A stretch of 64,000 nucleotides of DNA from JAPLKB01 sp964429485 (GCA_964429485.1 CAYSBW010000005.1:11020-75019); one strand, 5' to 3'; shown: positions 25,425 to 34,179, counted from the stretch's first letter. The notes: a model not told the origin generated them from the letters alone. Numbers and translations: made by a program.

Positions 25425-27042
25425 TGCTTCTGTACCTCCTTTGTGTTTCCGGTACATACCATTTATCGAAATTATGCATCAGGCCTGCTGCGGAAGGCTC
25501 TATGCCCTTGAACCTCCTGTGGACAGCTATATTGGCATAGGGGATAAAAAGAAAAGTGTAAGGTTGTTCCTCAGCAAGTATTTCCTGAATACGAAAATAA
25601 TATTTTTGTCTCTTCTCCATGTCAAGTGTGTGTCTGGCCTTTATAAGCAATTCATCCACCTCTTTATTTTCAAAAGATATAAAATTAAGTTCTTTTATTC
25701 CCTGTTTTGATGAATGCCAGATATCAAATATGTCAGGGTCCCGGGGAATGGTCCAGCCCAGCAAGACTGCCTCGAAATTTTTTTTGTCTATAAATTCATT
25801 GATAAAGCTTGCCCACTCTATAACCCGTATCTTCATCCTTATACCTATTTCGGAAAGTCTTTTCTGTATTAGTTCTGCACATTGTATTCTGACTGTGTTT
25901 CCCTGATTAACGAGGACAACGAATTCAAAGGGTACACCGTCTTTTTCGAGTAAACCGCCATCCCCTTTTTTAAAACCCGCCTCTTCCAGAAGGGAAAGAG
26001 CTTTTTCAACATTGTATTCATATTTTCTTACATTTCCGTTGTAAGACCACATATCCGGTTTGAACGGGCCTGTTGCCTCGATACCCTGATTAAGGAGTAT
26101 GCCCTCTATTATTTCCTGCTTGTTGATGGCATAACTTATTGCCTGTCTTACTTTTCTATCTTGAAAGAATTTATGTTTCAGGTTGTATCCGAGATAAATA
26201 TAGCTGAAGGAAAGATAGTTAAATTTATTAAATTCTTTTTCGAATTTAGGATAAGCGGTTTGCCTTACAAATTGTAATGGAGTCAGACCCATCATGTCTA
26301 TTCCGTACTGCTTGAATTCAAGGAACATGGTGGCATTGTCAGGAATTATTCTCATGATGTATCGGTCTATATATGGCCTGCCATTAAAATAATTATCATT
26401 TGCAGATAATATTATTCTGTCTCCAGCTATCCATTCTTTAAATATATAGGGGCCTGTGCCGATTGGTCTCCTTGTGAGAGACGACGCAGTGATGTCCCTG
26501 CCTTCCAGAAGGTGTGCCGGCAGGATTGAAGTTCCCCAACTCATAAGAGCAGGAGCAAAGGGTTTATTGTATCTGACTCTAAAGGTATAATCGTCTATTA
26601 CCTCAGCTTCTTTGACGAGCTTGAAATCGCCTGAATAAGCTGTAGGAGTTTTCGGGTCGATTATTGTTCTGTAAGTGTACATAACATCCCGTGCAGTAAA
26701 GGATTTACCGTCGTGCCACCTGACATTTTTTCTCAATTTGAATGTAATGGTAAGATTATCTTTGGAAATATTCCATGATTCTGCAAGATCGCCTGTTATA
26801 TTAAGGTTTTTATCATATTTGACAAGCCCGTTATAAATGTACGATGCAACTTCATGGGAAGCGCTGTCTGAAGACAGGATGGGAATCAGATTTGAAGGCT
26901 CACCGATGGATCCTGTAATAATAGTATCTCCATGTCCTGGCGTTCCTGGATCATCATATAGTACATCTTCACTTCTTTGTGAACAGGAAAAAAGGAAAAT
27001 AATGCAGAAAATTATGAGAATTATGTTTTTGTTCATTGGCAT
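25405..27042 (-). CDS. Peptide-binding lipoprotein of ABC transporter (SBP_bac_5 family)
   Basis: The 545-residue protein has a lipobox FLFSCS (Cys20). The body matches DppA/OppA-type binding proteins: YIYNGLVKYDKNLNITGDLAESW near 88-110, KNVRWHDGKSFTARDVMYT near 125-145, and ARRPIGTGPY-like TRRPIGTGPYIFKEW near 192-206. It binds oligopeptides or related solutes in the periplasm. It is followed with overlap by a single permease gene. Solute identity is not visible. Confidence 0.93.
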   Translation of the reverse strand: MPMNKNIILIIFCIIFLFSCSQRSEDVLYDDPGTPGHGDTIITGSIGEPSNLIPILSSDSASHEVASYIYNGLVKYDKNLNITGDLAESWNISKDNLTITFKLRKNVRWHDGKSFTARDVMYTYRTIIDPKTPTAYSGDFKLVKEAEVIDDYTFRVRYNKPFAPALMSWGTSILPAHLLEGRDITASSLTRRPIGTGPYIFKEWIAGDRIILSANDNYFNGRPYIDRYIMRIIPDNATMFLEFKQYGIDMMGLTPLQFVRQTAYPKFEKEFNKFNYLSFSYIYLGYNLKHKFFQDRKVRQAISYAINKQEIIEGILLNQGIEATGPFKPDMWSYNGNVRKYEYNVEKALSLLEEAGFKKGDGGLLEKDGVPFEFVVLVNQGNTVRIQCAELIQKRLSEIGIRMKIRVIEWASFINEFIDKKNFEAVLLGWTIPRDPDIFDIWHSSKQGIKELNFISFENKEVDELLIKARHTLDMEKRQKYYFRIQEILAEEQPYTFLFIPYANIAVHRRFKGIEPSAAGLMHNFDKWYVPETQRRYRSNAAISP

Positions 27043-27048
27043 TTTAAA

Positions 27049-27076
27049 TTGAGGCTATTTTAACAGAGGGTAATAT
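27049..27076 (+). promoter_or_regulatory. Possible promoter for NagA-like gene
   Basis: TTGAGG (27049-27054), 16-nt spacer, TAATAT (27071-27076). It lies in the 75-bp gap between divergent genes. Both boxes are fair and the spacer is one short of ideal. Confidence 0.35.
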
Positions 27077-27117
27077 TAAAGTAAAGAAAGCTGGACATAA
27101 AATAGTTTTCAGGTATT

Positions 27118-28053
27118 ATGTATTTGGTCCTACTAATGAAAATCATAGACATTCACAGTCACGGTATCGGTGGATACGATACGAAGACAACAAATGCTGA
27201 TCATATTCTTAAAATAGCAGAAATTCATGGAAAATATGGTGTTTCGGAAATTATTCCAGCAATTTACCCTGCGCCTCTGGAAGAAATGAGAGTACAAATG
27301 GCAGCTGTGAAAAAAGCAATGGAGACGCAGAAGACAGATGCTGAAAGGGTGAAGAGGGAAAACAATAAAAAAACAGCACCCGTTTCCCGCTCCATGATAA
27401 CAGGTATTTATCTTGAAGGACCTTTTCTCAATCCTCATTGCTGCGGAGTCTTGAATACATTATCGTTTTTAACTCCTAAAGAAGATTATTTTAAAAGGCT
27501 TACAGAGGGATTTGAGGATATTATTAAAATTGTCACAATAGCTCCTGAACTGGACAGGGCTGTTCAACTTATAAGAATAGCTGCTGATATGGGCATTGTA
27601 GTCAGCATGGGACACTCTGATGCAACATATGAGGAAGCTCTGGCAGGTTTTAATGGAGGAGCAAAAGGTATAACCCATATTTTTAATGCCATGCGTGGGT
27701 TCCATCACAGACAACCGGGTATTGCAGGTTTTGGACTTATGAATCCTAATGTTTATATTGAAGTAATCGCGGATCCCTACCATCTTCATCCTGAAACAGT
27801 TAGAATGATTTTCAAAATTAAAGATCCTGAAAAAATAATCATCATTTCAGATTCTGTGAAGGATACTGCGAGAAATCAAAGCTCAAAATTCAATGACAGA
27901 TCTTATTGTATAAAAGAGCCGGACGGAAAATTGAAGGGTGGCTCCATGATAATTACTGAGTCTGTCCAAAGACTTATTGGAATGGGCTATGAAGAAAGGA
28001 TTGTTCTTAATTGTATTTCAGAAAATCCGAATATGTATCTCACGATAAAATAA
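27118..28053 (+). CDS. Short NagA-like amidohydrolase
   Basis: The 311-residue protein has the N-acetylglucosamine-6-phosphate deacetylase signatures: IDIHSHGIGGYDT near residues 10-22, GIYLEGPFLNP near 100-110 with the metal-ligand Glu, VSMGHSDATYEEA near 161-173, THIFNAMRGFHHRQPGIAG near 184-202 and IISDSVKDT near 243-251 with the catalytic Asp. It lacks the N- and C-terminal beta-sandwich strands of normal NagA (about 380 residues), beginning directly at the metal motif. An ATG at 27136 is an alternative start. Substrate may differ from classical NagA. Confidence 0.85.
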   Translation: MYLVLLMKIIDIHSHGIGGYDTKTTNADHILKIAEIHGKYGVSEIIPAIYPAPLEEMRVQMAAVKKAMETQKTDAERVKRENNKKTAPVSRSMITGIYLEGPFLNPHCCGVLNTLSFLTPKEDYFKRLTEGFEDIIKIVTIAPELDRAVQLIRIAADMGIVVSMGHSDATYEEALAGFNGGAKGITHIFNAMRGFHHRQPGIAGFGLMNPNVYIEVIADPYHLHPETVRMIFKIKDPEKIIIISDSVKDTARNQSSKFNDRSYCIKEPDGKLKGGSMIITESVQRLIGMGYEERIVLNCISENPNMYLTIK

Positions 28054-28061
28054 AAAAGCAT

Positions 28062-29216
28062 TTATCCCGGATAGATTATCGGTAATCCTTTTGTTCTCCA
28101 TTCTCTCATGCCGTATTCGAGATTTTTCACATTATTGTAACCATAGGCTCTTAAATAAAGTGCTGCATGAGCAGAACGTATACCACTTTCACAGACTACC
28201 GCGATTGGTGTATCGAGATTACTCGGCAGTTCCCCGACTTTTTTGGCAATATCACCTACAGGAATGTTTATAGCCCCTTTTATATAACCTGTTGCTGACA
28301 GTTCTTCTGGTTCCCTTACATCTATTATGAGAGGCTTTGTTTTACTTCCTGTTTGGTCATACAACTCTTCAGTATGGATAAGGGTGGCTTGATGGGGTTG
28401 TGCAAGGTATTGTTCCATTGAAAAACAAAAAGTTTTCATAAGGGGATTTAATTCACCCTTATTTTCTACGTGAGAATCTTTGCTTGCTGTCAGACCGCAC
28501 TGCAATTTGCCGTTTCCTGCATCAAGGGGCGGGAAAAGCCCGGCGAGAAATGTTTCGAACTCTTCCACAGTTCTTTCAATGTTCATACAGACATTATTTA
28601 TTTTTTCATATCCCATGGATGAATTGATATTTCCCTGATAATCATGAGCAGGATATATGATCAGGTCATTGGAGAGACCAATCAGTTTACTGAAAAAACT
28701 TTCATACATATCTTTTGAACTTCCTCCCGGCAGATCAGTCCTTCCGCATTGTCCTATGAGCAGAGTATCTCCTGTATATATTCTATTACCGGAAAGGAGA
28801 CATATGGAATCCTGAGTATGACCCGGTGTGAAAAGCACTTTGAAAACAAGACCGCCTGTTTTGAGTTCATCATCTTCATTAATAAAAATATCAACACGTT
28901 TTCCGGCATTTTCAGCAATTATCTTTTCAATGCCAAACAGTTCAATGACTTCCTCCCCTATTTTCCTCTGTATCGGTGTCTTACTGCACATTACTGTTTT
29001 TGCACCTAAAGAGTCAGCAATTTCCGGAGAAAGGGATATGTGATCAACATGGGTATGGGTATCCACAACATAGAGTATTTTCAGGTTGTTTTCTTCTACA
29101 AACTTTAAGTACGGTTCTGTTTCATGGGAGGGATCTATAATAATGCCTGTCAATTCACTACTGCATGCAGCAATATAGGAGAGACATCCGTCAAAGTTAA
29201 ATTGTTTGAAAATCAT
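28062..29216 (-). CDS. Metallo-beta-lactamase/rhodanese fusion (persulfide dioxygenase-like)
   Basis: The 384-residue protein joins an ETHE1-like domain (HTHVDH near residues 53-58, FTPGHTQDS near 132, YTGDTLLIGQCGRTDLPGGS near 147-167, YPAHDY near 192) to a C-terminal rhodanese domain (about 280-382) with the active-site loop CESGIRSAHAA. ETHE1 proteins oxidise glutathione persulfide and rhodanese moves the sulphur, so the fusion points to sulphide/persulfide handling. It ends 8 bp from the convergent NagA-like gene. AGAGGG precedes the ATG. Confidence 0.92.
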   Translation of the reverse strand: MIFKQFNFDGCLSYIAACSSELTGIIIDPSHETEPYLKFVEENNLKILYVVDTHTHVDHISLSPEIADSLGAKTVMCSKTPIQRKIGEEVIELFGIEKIIAENAGKRVDIFINEDDELKTGGLVFKVLFTPGHTQDSICLLSGNRIYTGDTLLIGQCGRTDLPGGSSKDMYESFFSKLIGLSNDLIIYPAHDYQGNINSSMGYEKINNVCMNIERTVEEFETFLAGLFPPLDAGNGKLQCGLTASKDSHVENKGELNPLMKTFCFSMEQYLAQPHQATLIHTEELYDQTGSKTKPLIIDVREPEELSATGYIKGAINIPVGDIAKKVGELPSNLDTPIAVVCESGIRSAHAALYLRAYGYNNVKNLEYGMREWRTKGLPIIYPG

Positions 29217-29471
29217 GTTTCCCTCTTTGGATATGAATGTTTAAGAATTGTGCCGGACTGTTAAATATTAAATTAAGAAATCGAATTTTAATTTTAAATA
29301 GCATTTTCTACCCTGATTAAAATACTGATAACGGGTACTTAATCATAGCCTGTTGAAAAACCGAATTATAATATATTTTTAATATTCATTCCATAATATA
29401 TTTTTTAAAGTTTAATTGCCTGTCCGATGTTGTTTTACTTATGTGAAAGATGGTTGGTAAGACCAAAATAG

Positions 29472-29509
29472 TCGACAAATTTGTCGATAAGGCTGTTTGT
29501 TTTCGACAA
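29472..29509. promoter_or_regulatory. Enhancer-type binding sites for a sigma-54 activator
   Basis: TCGACAAATTTGTCGA (29472-29487) is a perfect 16-bp palindrome. A further TCGACAA half-site lies at 29503-29509, forming with the TTGTCGA arm (29481-29487) a second inverted repeat with a 15-nt spacer. The sites lie about 84-121 bp upstream of the -24 box, the usual place for a bacterial enhancer-binding protein. The natural candidate is the ZraR-like activator encoded at 32737. Confidence 0.65.
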
Positions 29510-29592
29510 TCAATACCTCAATAAAAAATCAAATATTTTATTGATGAATAATAAATATTGTAATTACAGATAATTACAATTAAGAAAAGTTT

Positions 29593-29608
29593 TGGCACAG
29601 TCGTTGCA
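29593..29608 (+). promoter_or_regulatory. Sigma-54 (-24/-12) promoter of zraP-like operon
   Basis: TGGCAC (29593-29598), N5, TTGCA (29604-29608) is an exact match to the sigma-54 consensus, with GG and GC 10 nt apart. Transcription should start near 29619, 37 nt before the ATG of the ZraP-like gene. Confidence 0.85.
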
Positions 29609-29655
29609 TTAAAGAATCCTATGTATAGAATAAAAATTTTTAACAGGAGGTTTCA

Positions 29656-30147
29656 ATGAAAAAATGGTATGCAGGAATTATGGCAGTTCTTTTTCTGGCA
29701 ATTACTACATCAGTATTTGCCTTTGGACACGGACCGGGCAGATGCAAAGGAGGTGAAGCCGGTTTTAGGAGTCCCATGGGCATGGCGGCAAACCTGAATC
29801 TCTCAAAGGAGCAGACAGAAAAGATGTGGAAGCTTAAGGAAGCATTCCGCAATGACACGCAAAAAATACGTTATGAACTTTTTCAGAAACGCATTGAACT
29901 GAAGGCTATTTATGCTGATCCGAAAATGGATGATGCAACTATCCTTGCAAAACAGAAGGAACTTAACAACCTGAGGCAGAACATGCAGGATAAGATGGTC
30001 CAGATGAGACTTGAACAGAGAAAGTTATTAACTCAAGAACAGATTAAAAAACTTGGTGAAATGACTTACGGCCCGGGATTTAATAAAATGGGCGGCAAAG
30101 GTGGTCCTGCAGGAAGGGGCACTGGATTCGGTCCGGTAAAAAACTAA
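29656..30147 (+). CDS. ZraP/Spy-like periplasmic heavy-metal/stress protein
   Basis: The 163-residue protein has a signal peptide (residues 1-22, VFA-FG), an exposed His/Gly/Cys stretch after it (GHGPGRCKGG), a helical LTxxQ-type core (LNLSKEQTEKMWKLKEAFRNDTQKIRYEL and LLTQEQIKKLGEM) and a Gly-rich tail. This is the plan of ZraP/CpxP/Spy chaperones, which act in the periplasm and in the Zra case bind zinc and restrain the kinase. The strong AGGAGG site and sigma-54 promoter fit a highly induced stress protein. The name rests on domain plan plus the adjacent kinase/activator genes. Confidence 0.85.
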   Translation: MKKWYAGIMAVLFLAITTSVFAFGHGPGRCKGGEAGFRSPMGMAANLNLSKEQTEKMWKLKEAFRNDTQKIRYELFQKRIELKAIYADPKMDDATILAKQKELNNLRQNMQDKMVQMRLEQRKLLTQEQIKKLGEMTYGPGFNKMGGKGGPAGRGTGFGPVKN

Positions 30148-30182
30148 AAACATATGATAGGAATTTGTTAGCAGGCATGTTG

Positions 30183-30223
30183 AGCAAGTTGAGTATGGTA
30201 ATACCCCCGCCTCTCAACTTGCT
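30183..30223 (+). repeat. Intercistronic hairpin after zraP-like gene
   Basis: AGCAAGTTGAG (30183-30193) pairs exactly with CTCAACTTGCT (30213-30223) around a 19-nt loop; weaker pairing extends outward. No T-run follows, so it is more likely an mRNA-stabilising or attenuating structure than an intrinsic terminator. Confidence 0.55.
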
Positions 30224-30255
30224 TGACTGTTCTGCCAATAAGGAGGTAATAAATT

Positions 30256-30636
30256 ATGAGAAAACACATGTTGGTTATTTTAATTCTTATTACAGGGCTT
30301 GTAACATTTTCCTGTGCATCGGGCGGATATAATACGCAGAAAGGTGCGGCAATAGGTGCCGGTCTTGGGGCAATAGCAGGTCAGATCATAGGAAACAACA
30401 CCGCAGGCACTCTAATAGGTACTGCTGCAGGCGCCCTTGCAGGCGTTATTGCCGGCAATGCAATGGACCAGAATGAAAATAATCAGCTGATAGCAGCTAA
30501 TCAAAAAGAGGTTTCAGCCTATTCATATCATGCTGGAAATGAAATTCCTCCCGGGCAGTGGGTTGAATTGCCAGGGCAGTGGTTTGACGGAAAATGGATT
30601 CCTGCCCATAGAGCGTGGGTGCCTGTAAATCCATGA
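30256..30636 (+). CDS. Glycine-zipper lipoprotein with YXWXXG-type C-terminal repeats
   Basis: The 126-residue protein has a lipobox TFSCAS (Cys17) and a glycine zipper at about residues 30-72 (GAAIGAGLGAIAGQIIGN, then GTAAGALAGVIAG). The C-terminal part has two short aromatic repeats, PPGQWVELPGQWFDGKWIP. It is an envelope protein; similar ones are known as outer-membrane stress lipoproteins. AGGAGG precedes the start. It lies between two ZraP-like genes in the same operon. Confidence 0.85.
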   Translation: MRKHMLVILILITGLVTFSCASGGYNTQKGAAIGAGLGAIAGQIIGNNTAGTLIGTAAGALAGVIAGNAMDQNENNQLIAANQKEVSAYSYHAGNEIPPGQWVELPGQWFDGKWIPAHRAWVPVNP

Positions 30637-31055
30637 CATATTTATTTGTATTATTCTTATCCCTTACTTTTTTTATGTCCCCTCTTTATGGTCAGCATTC
30701 ATATTTTGACTTTGAGAGGGGGCTTAACCTTACAGATGAACAAAGGTCTGCTGCTGAAGAAGTAAAAAGAAAATATATGCATGAATGGCGCAGATCAGGC
30801 AAAGAAGTCGGTAAAAAAAAGTTTGAGTTAAGGAATTTATACAGAAACCCTTCTTTTAACAGGGAAAACATTGAAAAGCTTCAAAAGGAAATACTGGAGA
30901 TTGAAATTGAAAGGGAAAACCTGTACAACAGATACAGGGGGGAAATTTCCCGTATATTAAATGAGGAACAACGTGAAAAATATGATAATTTTTGCGGTTC
31001 CGAGAGAAAGAGATCAAATCGTCCTTCCGGATTGATGAGGCGATATGGGAGATAA
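30633..31055 (+). CDS. Second ZraP-like periplasmic protein
   Basis: The ATG at 30633 overlaps the previous stop (ATGA) and begins a signal peptide (MTYLFVLFLSLTFFMSPLYG-QH). The 140-residue product has the helical core LNLTDEQRSAAEEVKRKYM and a closing ILNEEQREKYD, the same start/end signature as ZraP/Spy proteins, but lacks the His/Cys-rich N-terminal stretch and Gly-rich tail of the first paralogue. It is strongly basic at the C-terminus. It overlaps the kinase gene by 11 nt, so one transcript very likely covers all. Confidence 0.8.
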   Translation: MTYLFVLFLSLTFFMSPLYGQHSYFDFERGLNLTDEQRSAAEEVKRKYMHEWRRSGKEVGKKKFELRNLYRNPSFNRENIEKLQKEILEIEIERENLYNRYRGEISRILNEEQREKYDNFCGSERKRSNRPSGLMRRYGR

Positions 31056-32616
31056 AAAAACATTTGTTTTTCCTTCCCTTTTGTTTGCAATACTTTTTTT
31101 TCTAATCGCAATAACAGGATATTTTCAAATCAGAATAATAAATAAAAATATTGAAGCCCTCCTGAAAAACGAGGGAGAGATTATTTTCAACCATCTGAAG
31201 AGGGAAATAGATATCAACCTTGAATATTTAAATCTTATTGAAAAATCTCCATCAATAGTAACGCCCGATTTTTTGAATCTTATGGTTTATGAGGAGTCTA
31301 TAATAGATGATCTGTATAATCTTTTCAATGATTTGGATTTGTTAAATGTGGAAAGGATACCTCTTAAAAATTTCATGATAACTGACAGATCCGGCAAAAT
31401 TGTTGCAAGAAAAGGATCAATAGGAATATCAACTTCATTCATCAGATCATTTCAATCAGGTGAAGAAAAAACTTTTATAAAAACCCAGGGCGATAATGAT
31501 AAATTTCTTATAATGGGTATTAAGATAAGAAACAGCACAATAATTTTCAGCCTTGATGAAGATGAACTTAACATATTAAGGCAAAAACTTACAATAAGAG
31601 AAATTGTGGAGGCAGAAACAAAAAGATTTAATATTGCTGTTATTAATCTATATGACGAAAAGGGAGCCCCCTATTTATTTTCAGGCGGAAACAGGCAGGA
31701 GACTTATGTTGTATCCAGGAATCTGGATTCAAAATTTCTCCCGGGATTTACTGTTGAAATACTTGTATCAAAAGATCTGGCCAGGGATATTTCAAAAAAA
31801 ACCACCATAAACTTTCTTTTCATCCTTATGCTTCTTGCAATCTCCGGTGCGGTCAGCACATATTCAATTTTCCTTCTGGAAAGAAGACACGGGAGAAGGG
31901 TGCGTGAATTTGAAAAAGAGCTGGAGATGAAAGAAAGACTTGTATCTCTCGGGAAACTTGCTTCAGGCATGGCCCATGAAATAAGAAATCCCCTGAATGC
32001 CATGAGTATTTCAATACAGAGACTGAAAAGAGAATTTGAACCTGCTGAAGATAAGAAGGAAGAATATAACAAATTCATTGATATTATGAGAAAAGAGCTT
32101 TTAAGGATTGACAGAATTGTAGAAGAATTTCTTCTTTCAACTAAATCCAGTACACCCTTTATACCGGAGAATCTTTATGATATCTTTGAAGAAGTAGTTA
32201 TTATTCTTCGGGAAAAGGCTACCTCAAGGGAGATCGATATTACAGTAGATAAAACCGGCAAAGACATAATGATTCAATCACAAAAAGAAAGGCTGAAGCA
32301 GGCTTTTTACAATATTATACTGAATGGAATCGAAGCTATTGAGAATGGTGGATCTATAAACATAAAAGCAACCTCCAAGGAAAGGGATGTTGACATTATA
32401 ATAGAGGATACAGGTCCTGGAATTAAGGGAGCAGACCTGCCCAGGATATTTGAATATTATTATACAACAAAGGACAAGGGTATTGGATTGGGACTACCTA
32501 TTTCATATATGATCATCAGGGATCATGGCGGGGATATTAGAGCTTCCAGCACGCCAGGTAAGGGTACGAAATTTTTGATAAATTTACCAATAGAACAATA
32601 TAGGGAAAAAACTTAA
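31045..32616 (+). CDS. Membrane histidine kinase, ZraS-like
   Basis: The 523-residue kinase has two membrane segments (about residues 7-25 and 253-275) enclosing a periplasmic sensor region of some 225 residues. A phosphoacceptor domain follows with His311 in GMAHEIRNPLNAM, then HATPase_c with the N box FYNIILNGIEAIENGG near 424 and G boxes EDTGPGI and GIGLGLPISYM near 454 and 480. ZraS/AtoS-type kinases of this build pair with sigma-54 response regulators. The ZraP-like products would act on its periplasmic domain. Confidence 0.93.
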   Translation: MGDKKTFVFPSLLFAILFFLIAITGYFQIRIINKNIEALLKNEGEIIFNHLKREIDINLEYLNLIEKSPSIVTPDFLNLMVYEESIIDDLYNLFNDLDLLNVERIPLKNFMITDRSGKIVARKGSIGISTSFIRSFQSGEEKTFIKTQGDNDKFLIMGIKIRNSTIIFSLDEDELNILRQKLTIREIVEAETKRFNIAVINLYDEKGAPYLFSGGNRQETYVVSRNLDSKFLPGFTVEILVSKDLARDISKKTTINFLFILMLLAISGAVSTYSIFLLERRHGRRVREFEKELEMKERLVSLGKLASGMAHEIRNPLNAMSISIQRLKREFEPAEDKKEEYNKFIDIMRKELLRIDRIVEEFLLSTKSSTPFIPENLYDIFEEVVIILREKATSREIDITVDKTGKDIMIQSQKERLKQAFYNIILNGIEAIENGGSINIKATSKERDVDIIIEDTGPGIKGADLPRIFEYYYTTKDKGIGLGLPISYMIIRDHGGDIRASSTPGKGTKFLINLPIEQYREKT

Positions 32617-32736
32617 AAAGGCAAACTGTTATAAAATTGAAGAAAAAAACAATCATGAATGTGCCGGATAGTCGCTAAGGATAAGGCAAAGAGGGGATAA
32701 AAAGTCCCTGATAAATATACGACAGGGAGTAAAAAA

Positions 32737-34083
32737 ATGAATCGGGCTAACATATTAATTGTTGAAGACGAGGATATACAGAGGACACTCCTTGGTGGAC
32801 TTTTAAAAAATGAAGGATATGAAGTAAAGGAAGCTGCTGATGGAAAAACAGCAGTTGGGAAATTCAAGGAAGAAGTCCTCGATATTGTTCTGCTTGATTA
32901 TAAATTGCCTGACACTGACGGGCTTTCCCTTATTAAAGAGTTCAGGGAAATAAATCCTGAAGTTGAAATAATTATGATCACTGCTTTTGGAAGCATAGAA
33001 AATGCAGTTAGTGCACTAAAAGCAGGTGCTACGGAATATTTAACAAAACCTGTAGATCTTGATGACCTGCTTTTCAAACTTAAGAAAATAGAGGATAAAA
33101 GATATCTGGTCCATGAGAACATGGTGCTGAAGGAAACCCTTAAAGACAGGCTTAAAGCTGAAGACTTTATATATTCCAGCGAAAAGATGCACAATGTTGT
33201 CAGTCTCATTGTAAGAATTGCAAAAACTGATTCAACATGTCTCATACAGGGCGAGAGCGGTGCAGGTAAAGAGGTGATTGTTAACCTTATTCATGGTTTG
33301 AGCGACAGAATGGATTGTCCTCTTGTAAAAGTGAATTGTGCAGCAATACCTGAAACTCTGCTTGAAAGTGAGCTCTTTGGATATGAGAAAGGTGCCTTTA
33401 CAGGAGCCTACCAGAGAAAGGCGGGAAAATTTGAACTTGCAAATAAAGGGACAATTTTTCTTGATGAGATAGGTGACATTCCTGTTATGCTCCAATCAAA
33501 GCTGCTAAGAGTAATTCAGGAAAGGGAAGTTGAAAGGCTTGGCGGGTTGCATCCGACCAGAATTGATGTGAGGATTATAACAGCAACTAATAGAAATCTC
33601 AGCGAAGAGGTAAAAAAGGGTGCTTTCAGGGAAGATCTTTTCTACAGACTTAATGTGGTTACTGTTGATATACCCCCCCTAAGAGAGAGAAAAGAGGATA
33701 TCCCCCCGCTTTTTGATTTTTTTCTTAAAAAATATAATAACAGACACAAGAAAAATATTAAGGGGTTTACAAAGGAAGCAAGAGATCTATTAATAAAATA
33801 TGATTATCCCGGCAATATAAGGGAATTGGAAAACATAATCGAAAGAGCTGTTGTTCTTACAAGAGGTGAATACATATCAAAGGAAGACCTGCCGCATTTG
33901 ATTGAAGGTGAACAAGCTGTTACAGAGGGAACCATAAAGGAAGTTGTTGGTGCCACAGAAAAAAAGATAATAATGGAGGCCCTGATCAAAGCTGACTGGG
34001 TTCAAACGAAAGCTGCGGCAATCATAGGGATAAGCGAACGCATGCTCCGCTATAAAATTAGGAAGTATAACATTGCAAAATGA
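32737..34083 (+). CDS. Sigma-54-dependent response regulator, ZraR/NtrC family
   Basis: The 448-residue protein has a receiver domain (residues 1-118, phosphoacceptor D54 in VLLDYKLPDT, Lys in YLTKPVDL), an AAA+ domain (about 145-380) with Walker A GESGAGKE at 172-179 and the sigma-54 contact loop GAFTGA at 219-224, and a Fis-type helix-turn-helix at about 405-445 (TKAAAIIGISERMLRYKI). It should activate sigma-54 promoters after phosphorylation by the kinase encoded 120 bp upstream. The only strong -24/-12 site seen nearby is that of the zraP-like operon, so the module is probably autoregulated. It ends 399 bp ahead of the T6SS genes. Confidence 0.95.
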   Translation: MNRANILIVEDEDIQRTLLGGLLKNEGYEVKEAADGKTAVGKFKEEVLDIVLLDYKLPDTDGLSLIKEFREINPEVEIIMITAFGSIENAVSALKAGATEYLTKPVDLDDLLFKLKKIEDKRYLVHENMVLKETLKDRLKAEDFIYSSEKMHNVVSLIVRIAKTDSTCLIQGESGAGKEVIVNLIHGLSDRMDCPLVKVNCAAIPETLLESELFGYEKGAFTGAYQRKAGKFELANKGTIFLDEIGDIPVMLQSKLLRVIQEREVERLGGLHPTRIDVRIITATNRNLSEEVKKGAFREDLFYRLNVVTVDIPPLRERKEDIPPLFDFFLKKYNNRHKKNIKGFTKEARDLLIKYDYPGNIRELENIIERAVVLTRGEYISKEDLPHLIEGEQAVTEGTIKEVVGATEKKIIMEALIKADWVQTKAAAIIGISERMLRYKIRKYNIAK

Positions 34084-34179
34084 ATATTGTATATCCTTTA
34101 GGCATGGATCACAGAGTTGAGGAACAAGTTTTAAAATACCCTTCATTTAAAATACATCAGAAAAATTAAAGAAAAAACC

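Larger units (their letters stand above)
29217..29655. other. 439-bp regulatory gap with sigma-54 control region
   Basis: No gene is seen. The left half is very AT-rich. The right half carries a palindrome (29472-29487), a third copy of its half-site (29503-29509) and a sigma-54 promoter (29593-29608), all directed at the ZraP-like gene. Confidence 0.8.
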
